This document shows positions 1 through 4,170 of a DNA stretch of 5,437 nucleotides, in pieces. The stretch is from an uncultured Bacilli bacterium (GTDB lineage Bacteria > Bacillota_I > Bacilli_A > RF39 > UBA660). Position 1 is the first letter of the stretch. Each line of letters starts with the position of its first letter. The DNA lies in contig CALVIJ010000066.1 of NCBI GenBank assembly GCA_944329505.1, positions 1-5,437 of the forward strand. The letters run 5' to 3'. The notes under the pieces are model-generated. The model searched no databases, was not told the origin of the DNA, and worked only from the letters and a program-made list of their open reading frames with translations. The position numbers and the translations under genes were made by a program.

Positions 1-1
1 A

Positions 2-943
2 GATGATTTAGAAAGTACCTTAAAAGTAGACTTAGATTATGAACAAGCAGGAGGAAGTGTAGGACCAGGACCTGGAGGAGATCAAACAATAGGCGGACAA
101 GATGTAGAAATAGTATCATCAGGAGATGGACTATACGAAGATAGTTATGAAGATGGAAGATTAATATATAGAGGACAAAATCCAGATAATTATATAACAT
201 TCAATGGAGAAACATGGAGAATAATAGCTAAAGAAGTGGATGGAACATATAAAATAATCAAAAATGATGTTTTAGCAACTCGTGTATTTGACAATCAAGA
301 TCGTACAGCATCTTCTACATATTGTACTAGTACTTCTGGCTGCGGAGTATATGCAGCAGTCGATGGAACATTTTCATCACCTAGCGGTTCACAAAGTGGA
401 ACAGTAACCGAAGATTCATCAATAAAAATATATTTAAACGATGATTATTATGTAAATAATATAAATGAAACAGCCAAAGGACAAATGACAGCTCATTCAT
501 TTAATATAGGGGCAGTAGAACAATTGAGTAGTTCTTCATCTGATAGTATAGAAAAGAATATAGCAGGAGAAAAGATGTATCAATGGACAGGAAATGTCGG
601 ACTAGCTAATGTATCAGATATATTAAGAGCAAGTACCAATCCACTATGTACATCAGCGACTACTTCATATAGCGATATAACCGCATGTAATAGTAATTAC
701 TTATTAGATAAAGGAAGTGCAAGTGGATTATCTTATTGGACAATAAATGCTTATTCTCGCGAGTCTGGTGGTGATTCTCGTCGAGCTTGGGGCGGTCGTA
801 GTTATAGCTCGGTTGCGGGTGTGTACGGTGGTGACGCCTTTAATAGATCTGGTCTCGCTCCCCGCCCAGTAGTCTTCTTAAAATCCGATACTACTTTGAA
901 TGGAAGTGGAACTCCAGAAGATTCATTCACCATAGTGTCGTAA
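2..943 (+). CDS. DGR variable (target) protein, 5' partial
   Basis: The reading frame is open from the left edge to TAA 941-943 (313 codons visible), so the true start lies upstream. The GTG at 236 is internal: the frame upstream is open and has no ribosome site there. Visible order: a Gly/Pro-rich linker (about residues 17-35), a segment GDGLYEDSYEDGR...NYITFNGETWRII (about 41-80) of a kind I recognise from uncharacterised, often pilin-like or surface proteins of gut Bacilli, then a Ser/Thr/Asn-rich body with four Cys (108, 114, 216, 229) that could form two disulfides. The C-terminal part (YWTINAY... to APRPVVFLKSD) is diversified and resembles the C-type-lectin-like fold typical of DGR targets. 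The variable repeat covers about residues 249-290. Export and surface display are inferred; the signal or pilin leader would be outside the window. Isoleucine is almost always ATA here, unlike in the neighbouring genes. Confidence 0.5.
   Translation, partial: DDLESTLKVDLDYEQAGGSVGPGPGGDQTIGGQDVEIVSSGDGLYEDSYEDGRLIYRGQNPDNYITFNGETWRIIAKEVDGTYKIIKNDVLATRVFDNQDRTASSTYCTSTSGCGVYAAVDGTFSSPSGSQSGTVTEDSSIKIYLNDDYYVNNINETAKGQMTAHSFNIGAVEQLSSSSSDSIEKNIAGEKMYQWTGNVGLANVSDILRASTNPLCTSATTSYSDITACNSNYLLDKGSASGLSYWTINAYSRESGGDSRRAWGGRSYSSVAGVYGGDAFNRSGLAPRPVVFLKSDTTLNGSGTPEDSFTIVS
747..869 (+). repeat. DGR variable repeat (VR)
   Basis: This 123-nt segment inside the variable protein gene aligns without gaps to the template repeat at a constant offset of 348 nt. 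98 positions are identical. Of 25 differences, 23 sit where the template has A (my hand count: 15 to G, 4 to C, 4 to T) and 2 do not. The changes alter 14 residues through A sites (mostly Asn to Arg, Gly, Asp, Val, Tyr or Leu, plus one Gln to Arg and one Tyr to Phe). Bases other than A are almost perfectly kept, including the TGG, GGT and GCT codons that would form the scaffold. The 3' boundary is set by the shared GC-rich block ending at 869. Confidence 0.5.
857..869 (+). promoter_or_regulatory. Initiation of mutagenic homing (IMH) candidate at VR 3' end
   Basis: GCTCCCCGCCCAG is the most GC-rich run in the neighbourhood and is identical in VR and TR (1205-1217). In the Bordetella phage DGR, a GC-rich IMH at the VR 3' end marks where cDNA integration starts, and the template copy (IMH*) differs just downstream. 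Here, too, VR and TR diverge immediately after the block: the six bases that follow are TAGTCT in VR and ATTTCT in TR. Its role is inferred from position and composition. Confidence 0.5.
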
Positions 944-969
944 ATACACAAAATTAAAAATAAATTAGT

Positions 970-984
970 AAAGGCGAAGCCTTT
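970..984 (+). promoter_or_regulatory. Perfect hairpin with GAA loop, 3' of the variable protein gene
   Basis: AAAGGC-GAA-GCCTTT folds as a 6-bp stem with a 3-nt loop and can extend by T969-A985. It lies 26 nt after the stop codon and 100 nt after VR. It contains GCGAAGC, known as an exceptionally stable DNA mini-hairpin. It could be a terminator for the variable protein gene, but no T-run follows. It could also be the structured DNA element that some DGRs need near the target. Function is unproven. Confidence 0.5.
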
Positions 985-989
985 ATAAA

Positions 990-1011
990 AGGACCTGCGA
1001 AGCAGAGTCCT
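990..1011 (+). promoter_or_regulatory. Second hairpin with GCGAAGC core
   Basis: AGGAC (990-994) pairs with GTCCT (1007-1011), then a small internal loop (C opposite GA), then TGC-GAA-GCA (996-1004). This repeats the GCGAAGC apex of the hairpin 6 nt upstream although the outer stems differ, suggesting the apex itself is kept. Function unknown. Confidence 0.5.
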
Positions 1012-1017
1012 AAGAAA

Positions 1018-1050
1018 CGCTCTTCATGTGCCTATGGCAAGTGAAGAGCG
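1018..1050 (+). promoter_or_regulatory. Long stem-loop upstream of the template repeat
   Basis: CGCTCTTCA (1018-1026) pairs with TGAAGAGCG (1042-1050), nine base pairs. A TG/AG internal loop and an inner stem TGCC (1029-1032) with GGCA (1036-1039) around a TAT loop complete it. It is the most stable structure of the 944-1497 segment and lies 44 nt before TR. It may terminate upstream transcription or be a structured 5' part of the template RNA. There is no T-run after it, so a terminator role is weakly supported. Confidence 0.5.
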
Positions 1051-1094
1051 GGGTGATTATAGAACAAAATAAGGGATAATATTAATAAGTGGAG

Positions 1095-1217
1095 ATGCTT
1101 ATTCTAACGAGTCTGGTGGTAATTCTAATCAAGCTTGGAACGGTAATAGTTCTAGCTCGAATGCGAATGTGAACGGTAATAACGCCTATAATAGATTTAA
1201 TAACGCTCCCCGCCCAG
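1095..1217 (+). repeat. DGR template repeat (TR)
   Basis: This is the master copy for VR, in the same orientation, 225 nt downstream of the VR end. Read in VR phase it holds 13 AAT/AAC codons. Mutating the first two A's of AAY yields NNY codons, which never give a stop; this is a classic DGR template feature. It has 37 adenines in 123 nt. It is not translated as far as can be seen: the frame is stopped at 1070-1072 with no start codon in between, and again by TAA at 1232-1234. The invariant 3' block GCTCCCCGCCCAG (1205-1217) is the IMH* candidate. Confidence 0.5.
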
Positions 1218-1290
1218 ATTTCTATAAAAACTAAGGTTTATGAACTAATATGGTCATAAAGAGAAGATATAGAAAACAAGTATTATCCCT

Positions 1291-1303
1291 GGATTAATAA
1301 TCC
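1291..1303 (+). other. Small hairpin in the TR-downstream spacer
   Basis: GGATT-AAT-AATCC forms a 5-bp stem with a 3-nt loop, 74 nt after TR. It is short and could be chance in AT-rich DNA, but it sits where the DGR spacer RNA is expected to fold. Confidence 0.5.
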
Positions 1304-1342
1304 GAATATTAATGCAGAAAGTATATAACTTTAGTAGGAAAG

Positions 1343-1375
1343 ATTTATAATTATACTATGTGGGAAATTATAAAT
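1343..1375 (+). other. 10-bp inverted repeat in the TR-downstream spacer
   Basis: ATTTATAATT (1343-1352) is the exact reverse complement of AATTATAAAT (1366-1375), with a 13-nt loop. All pairs are A-T, so stability is modest. Together with the hairpin at 1291 and the terminator at 1426 it gives the spacer a run of three stem-loops. A role in RNA folding or in RT/Avd binding is inference only. Confidence 0.5.
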
Positions 1376-1425
1376 TTAGATATTTTGAAAAAGATATATT
1401 ATGATTAGACTGCATTTTGATTTTT

Positions 1426-1456
1426 AAGCAATACTAAAAATTTGGTATTGCTTTTT
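1426..1456 (+). terminator. Intrinsic terminator between TR spacer and RT operon
   Basis: AAGCAATAC (1426-1434) pairs with GTATTGCTT (1445-1453), 9 bp, followed by TTTTT to 1456. This is a textbook Rho-independent terminator on the + strand. It lies after TR and 42 nt before the accessory gene start, so it would end the template RNA and uncouple it from the downstream operon, or allow only partial read-through. Confidence 0.5.
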
Positions 1457-1487
1457 ATTATGTAAAAATCATTTGGACATAAAAATT

Positions 1488-1494
1488 GGAGGAG
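1488..1494 (+). promoter_or_regulatory. Ribosome binding site deciding the start at ATG 1498
   Basis: GGAGGAG lies 3 nt before ATG 1498 (GGAGG lies 5 nt before it). A TTG at 1486 would extend the frame by four residues but would place this site inside the coding region and leave no ribosome site upstream, so ATG 1498 is chosen. Confidence 0.5.
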
Positions 1495-1497
1495 AGT

Positions 1498-1908
1498 ATG
1501 TTTAGAGAAAAATATTTTGAGTTAAAAAGTAATAGGAAAGATTTTATTATAATTATGAAAAATGGTATTTTTTATAATGTTTTAGGTAAGGACTGTTATA
1601 TATTAAAAAATATTTTTAATTATAAGGTAGGTGTTTTTGGTGATACTATTAAAGTTGGTTTTCCTATAAAAAGTTTAAATAAGGTTTTAGATACTTTAGA
1701 TAAATTAAAAATAAGTTATATTGTTTATGAGGAATTTGTTTGTTTAGAGACTCATTATAATAGTGGGAATTATGATTTATTTTTGAAAAACAATTTATCT
1801 ATTAATGATAGGATTAAGTTTATAAATGAGAGATTAAATGAAATTAAATATGATGAAGAAATATTTATGGTTTTAGAAAGTGTAGAGAAAATATGTATGA
1901 AAAGTTAG
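1498..1908 (+). CDS. MutS domain I-like DGR accessory protein (MSL type)
   Basis: A 136-residue protein whose first 80 residues follow the plan of MutS domain I, the mismatch-contacting domain. YFELK (6-10) matches the MutS YLEIK helix. The strand KDFIIIMKNGIFYNVLGKD (14-32) matches LLFFRMGDFYELFGEDA. VGFPIKSLNKVLDTLDKLKISYIVYEE (53-79) matches the MutS segment GVPYHS..(Y)..KLV..GYKVAICEQ. Domains II-V, including the ATPase, are absent. The residue that stacks on mispaired bases in MutS (Phe of Phe-X-Glu) is kept as F25, but the Glu is N27. MutS-like accessory proteins are known in some DGRs. This is first in an operon and overlaps avd by 16 nt, so it probably acts with Avd and RT, perhaps in binding cDNA/target heteroduplexes (inference). 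The C-terminal 55 residues are charged and not recognised. Confidence 0.5.
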   Translation: MFREKYFELKSNRKDFIIIMKNGIFYNVLGKDCYILKNIFNYKVGVFGDTIKVGFPIKSLNKVLDTLDKLKISYIVYEEFVCLETHYNSGNYDLFLKNNLSINDRIKFINERLNEIKYDEEIFMVLESVEKICMKS

Positions 1909-2237
1909 AGGTTGTAAATGATATTAAAAAGACTATTTTTTATTTAGATAAAATAATTGTTAATTTTCCGAGGACAGAAAAGGTTTTAAAGGATAAGATA
2001 TCTAATACATATTATGAAGTTTTAGAGTTAATTTATTTTAGTAATTTATTAGATGTTAAGGATAGAATAGTTTATCAAAAGAGAATAATAAGTAAAATTA
2101 AAATGATTGATTTTTATTTTAAAATGGCTTTAGATAAAAAATATATTTCTTACAAAAGGTATTTAAAGATTGGTAATTATTTACTTAATATTATTAAGCA
2201 GTTATATGGGTGGATAAGGTATGAAAAGAGTAAGTAA
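1893..2237 (+). CDS. avd: Avd, DGR accessory variability determinant
   Basis: A 114-residue, strongly basic, all-helical protein with the hallmarks of the Avd / 23S rRNA intervening-sequence four-helix-bundle family: MYEK at the start, NFPRTEK (24-30), a helix with ELIYFSN, a Lys-rich third helix, YISYKRY before the last helix and a C-terminal LYGWIR (104-109). In the Bordetella phage DGR, Avd forms a basic pentamer that binds RT and the template RNA and is essential for cDNA synthesis. The start ATG overlaps the end of the MutS-like gene by 16 nt, and its end overlaps the RT gene by 17 nt, so translation is probably coupled. Only a weak AGAG lies upstream of the ATG. Identification is by family pattern and by position next to a DGR RT. 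Confidence 0.5.
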   Translation: MYEKLEVVNDIKKTIFYLDKIIVNFPRTEKVLKDKISNTYYEVLELIYFSNLLDVKDRIVYQKRIISKIKMIDFYFKMALDKKYISYKRYLKIGNYLLNIIKQLYGWIRYEKSK

Positions 2238-3321
2238 TTTAGTAGATGATTTTACTATAGAAAATATTATTAAAGCTTATAAAATGGTTAGAAAAAATAC
2301 TTTGAATAAAAACAAAATTTATAAATTTGAAGAGTATTATACTTCTAATATAAGTAATGTTTTTAGATTACTTAATGATTATAAAGTAGGTAAATACAAT
2401 ATATTTTTGATTAGGGAGAATAAATATAGAATAATTATGAGTCAAAATATTAATGATAAAATAATTAATTATTTAATGGCTGATATTTTAATTAAAGTAA
2501 TAGATACATCTTTAATTAATACAAATGTAGCTTCTAGAAAAAATAGAGGGACTAGTTATGGGATTAAATATTTAAAAAAATATTTGAATAGTATGAATGG
2601 TGAAGTGTATGCTTTAAAGTTTGATATTAGTAAATTTTTTTATAATATAAATCATGATGTTTTAAAAAAGATGTTAGGGAGGAAAATTAAAGATAAAAAA
2701 TATTTGGATATTTTATTTAAAATAATTGATTCAACTGATGAAAGTTATGTGAATGAATGTATTATTAAATTAAAGAAAAAAGAAATTAGTTATTTAAAAA
2801 ATAGTGATTTAAAGGATAAAGATAAAAGAATTGAAGAGATTAATAGAATACCTTTATATATTAAAGGTAAAGGATTAGGTATTGGTAATGTAGTAAGTCA
2901 GATATTAGCTATTTTTTATTTAAATGATTTGGATCATTTTATTAAAGAAAAATTACATATTAAATATTATATAAGATATCAAGATGATGGAATATTACTT
3001 AGTAATGATAAAGAATATTTGAAATATTGTTTGGGTGAGATTAGTAAATTTGTTTTAGATTATGGTTTATGTTTAAATGATAAAACAAAGATAATAAATG
3101 TTAGTAAAAATGGAGTGGATTTTATAGGATTTAGGTTTTATATTATTAATGGTAAAATTATTTTAAAGGTTAGGAATGATACAAAAAAAAGATTTAAAAG
3201 GAAAATGAAATTAATTAAGATGGGAAAAGTAGAGAATGGTGATAGTGTGATAGCTAGTTATAAAGGACATTTTAAATTGGGTAATTGTTATAATTTATTT
3301 AAAAAAATGTATTTTTATTAG
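2221..3321 (+). CDS. DGR-type reverse transcriptase
   Basis: A 366-residue RNA-directed DNA polymerase that makes A-mutagenised cDNA from the template RNA. Motifs in order: NKYRIIMSQNINDKIINYL (67-85) and SRKNRGTSYGI (105-115), RT motifs 1-2; ALKFDISKFFYNI (131-143) with catalytic D135; GIGNVVSQ (220-227), fitting the DGR signature (I/V/L)GxxxSQ where other RTs have QGxxxSP; YQDD (253-256), the catalytic Asp pair; then KTKI (about 288-291) and a GVDFIGFRF element of motifs 6-7. It ends soon after the thumb with no maturase, endonuclease or integrase domain, as expected for DGR RTs. A Lys-rich stretch (about 182-206) lies between motifs 3 and 4. The start ATG has GGGTGG 7 nt upstream and overlaps avd by 17 nt. 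Confidence 0.5.
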   Translation: MKRVSNLVDDFTIENIIKAYKMVRKNTLNKNKIYKFEEYYTSNISNVFRLLNDYKVGKYNIFLIRENKYRIIMSQNINDKIINYLMADILIKVIDTSLINTNVASRKNRGTSYGIKYLKKYLNSMNGEVYALKFDISKFFYNINHDVLKKMLGRKIKDKKYLDILFKIIDSTDESYVNECIIKLKKKEISYLKNSDLKDKDKRIEEINRIPLYIKGKGLGIGNVVSQILAIFYLNDLDHFIKEKLHIKYYIRYQDDGILLSNDKEYLKYCLGEISKFVLDYGLCLNDKTKIINVSKNGVDFIGFRFYIINGKIILKVRNDTKKRFKRKMKLIKMGKVENGDSVIASYKGHFKLGNCYNLFKKMYFY

Positions 3322-3358
3322 ATAATAGTTCATAATAAAAATGAAAGGAGTTATATTT

Positions 3359-3490
3359 ATGAGCTGTAAAAATAAAAAGAATAAGAAAAAAAATATGAAT
3401 AGTCAACAGAAGAATTTATTAGAACAAACAGTAAGACAAGAAGCGGCTACTCCCGCACACATCCAAGATAATAATAAGAAAAGTATGTAG
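3359..3490 (+). CDS. Small Lys-rich protein of 43 residues, unknown
   Basis: ATG 3359 follows AAAGGAG (3344-3350) at 8 nt spacing, and the frame ends at TAG 3488-3490 right against a terminator. The product is a soluble-looking peptide: a Lys/Asn-rich N-terminus (10 Lys or Asn among residues 4-14), then NLLEQTVRQEAATPAHIQDNNKKSM. No family is recognised. It starts 37 nt after the RT stop, so it could be the last gene of the DGR operon, or have its own promoter: an extended -10 (TG-T-TATAAT, 3286-3294) lies at the end of the RT gene without a clear -35. The good ribosome site and the directly abutting terminator are the grounds for calling it real; codon use in the last third is richer in C than in its neighbours. 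Confidence 0.5.
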   Translation: MSCKNKKNKKKNMNSQQKNLLEQTVRQEAATPAHIQDNNKKSM

Positions 3491-3514
3491 AAACTCAAAA
3501 TTTTTGAGTTTTTT
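3491..3514 (+). terminator. Intrinsic terminator after the small ORF
   Basis: AAACTCAA (3491-3498) pairs with TTGAGTTT (3504-3511), with AT pairs closing the loop, followed by a T-run interrupted by one C up to 3518. It starts at the base after the TAG of the 43-residue ORF and would end the RT operon transcript. Confidence 0.5.
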
Positions 3515-3516
3515 CT

Positions 3517-3545
3517 TTGACCTTTTATAGATATATTGTTATAAT
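3517..3545 (+). promoter_or_regulatory. Sigma-A type promoter for the 108-residue membrane protein
   Basis: TTGACC (3517-3522), a 17-nt spacer and a perfect TATAAT (3540-3545). Transcription would start near 3552, just before the AAGGAGG ribosome site at 3560-3566. It directly follows the preceding terminator, so the next gene is an independent unit. Confidence 0.5.
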
Positions 3546-3575
3546 ATTTGCAGTTATTTAAGGAGGTGTGCTTTT

Positions 3576-3902
3576 GTGTCTGAAAGAGGAAAAGCATATA
3601 TAGAAGAAAATTTAAAAATTATAGATAAAAAGATAAGAAATAAAGAAGATAATGTTCGTGGCGGACTTTATATGTTAGGAGTGGGACTTGCTGGTATAGC
3701 TTATGGAGCACTCACTAAATCTGATAGTAGTTTGTTCAGTGGAATGATTGTTAGTAGTGGAAGTTTAATTTTTAGGGCGATGAATAGTATATCTTTGGAA
3801 AAATTAAGGATGGAGCAATATACTTATAGGTATGCTTTGCACTATAACAATTATGATGAATATTATTCTGATGAAAAAGGTGGAAAACATTTTAAGAAAT
3901 AA
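3576..3902 (+). CDS. Small membrane protein of 108 residues, unknown function
   Basis: GTG 3576 is the start: AAGGAGG (3560-3566) sits 9 nt upstream and no ATG in frame is as well placed. The protein has a charged N-terminal helix (residues 1-28), two short hydrophobic segments (about 30-46, Gly/Ala-rich, and 53-66) separated by a polar KSDSS turn, and a Tyr-rich charged tail ending in Lys. This suggests a small helical-hairpin membrane protein. I recognise no family. It has its own strong promoter and is followed by a separate tRNA promoter, so it is probably monocistronic and not part of the DGR. Confidence 0.5.
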   Translation: MSERGKAYIEENLKIIDKKIRNKEDNVRGGLYMLGVGLAGIAYGALTKSDSSLFSGMIVSSGSLIFRAMNSISLEKLRMEQYTYRYALHYNNYDEYYSDEKGGKHFKK

Positions 3903-3913
3903 AAAATGTTATA

Positions 3914-3942
3914 TTGACAGATGAAATTATTTAATGTAAAAT
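3914..3942 (+). promoter_or_regulatory. Promoter of tRNA-Ser
   Basis: Perfect TTGACA (3914-3919), 17-nt spacer and TAAAAT (3937-3942), ending 17 nt before the mature tRNA 5' end. This is the typical layout of a strong tRNA promoter. Confidence 0.5.
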
Positions 3943-3959
3943 TATAAACGTAGTCTGTT

Positions 3960-4050
3960 GGAGTAGTACTCAAGAGGCTGAAGAGGCGCCCCTGCTAAGG
4001 GTGTAGGTCGGGTAACCGGCGCAAGGGTTCAAATCCCTTCTACTCCGCCA
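3960..4050 (+). tRNA. trnS-GCU: tRNA-Ser (anticodon GCU)
   Basis: The acceptor stem pairs GGAGTAG (3960-3966) with CTACTCC (4040-4046), with discriminator G4047 and encoded CCA (4048-4050). The anticodon loop CTGCTAA is closed by CGCCC and GGGTG, giving anticodon GCT, which reads AGC/AGT. A long variable arm (GGTCGGGTAACCGGC) marks a class II tRNA, and the T arm AAGGG-TTCAAAT-CCCTT is complete. No introns or defects are seen. Confidence 0.5.
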
Positions 4051-4061
4051 TTTAGATTATT

Positions 4062-4093
4062 AACTTACTTAATTTATTTTAAGTAAGTTTTTT
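4062..4093 (+). terminator. Intrinsic terminator of tRNA-Ser
   Basis: AACTTACTTAA (4062-4072) pairs with TTAAGTAAGTT (4079-4089), an 11-bp stem with loop TTTATT, followed by a run of six T (4088-4093). It begins 11 nt after the CCA end. Confidence 0.5.
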
Positions 4094-4170
4094 GTATATA
4101 ATTTGCTTTTTTTGGTTTATTTCATTATTTTTAAAGTTTTGGCTTTTATATCATATAATAGGTGATATAT

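Larger units (their letters stand above)
1095..1456 (+). ncRNA. DGR template RNA (TR plus downstream spacer); 5' end unknown
   Basis: TR must be transcribed to be copied. In the Bordetella phage system, RNA downstream of TR (the Sp region) is needed for cDNA priming. Here TR is followed by 208 nt of AT-rich non-coding spacer with hairpins at 1291-1303 and 1343-1375 and then an intrinsic terminator, so a discrete RNA ending near 1456 is plausible. The 5' end is uncertain: a GATAAT box lies at 1075-1080 without a good -35, and the transcript could instead come from the variable protein promoter and include the hairpins at 970-1050. The interval given covers only the part I can argue for. Confidence 0.5.

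Noticed and set aside
236..238. GTG as the start of the variable protein
   Set aside because: The frame is open to the window edge, upstream codons encode a recognisable domain, and there is no ribosome site at 236.
1075..1080. GATAAT as the promoter of the template RNA
   Set aside because: No acceptable -35 lies at 16-18 nt, and such hexamers are common in this AT-rich DNA; kept only as a remark.
1094..1234. TR as a pseudogene or truncated second copy of the target gene
   Set aside because: Differences are confined to template adenines with AAY codons and no stop in phase; a decayed copy would differ at all bases, and no start codon or flanking homology exists.
1486..1497. TTG start adding four residues to the MutS-like protein
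   Set aside because: The extension is the ribosome binding site of ATG 1498 itself.
944..1497. CRISPR-like array or tandem repeats in the non-coding segment
   Set aside because: Only short inverted repeats and TR are present; there are no regularly spaced direct repeats.
2221..3321. RT as part of a group II intron or retron
   Set aside because: It lacks a maturase or endonuclease region, no intron ribozyme domain or msr/msd-like element was recognised, and it has the DGR motif GIGNVVSQ plus adjacent Avd and TR/VR.
3403..3597. Minus-strand open frame of 64 codons
   Set aside because: It is antisense to the small ORF, a terminator, a promoter and a ribosome site, all of which are well formed on the + strand, so it is a shadow.
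4162..4170. GTG start adding three residues to serine acetyltransferase
   Set aside because: AGGTG at this spot is better explained as the ribosome site for ATG 4171.
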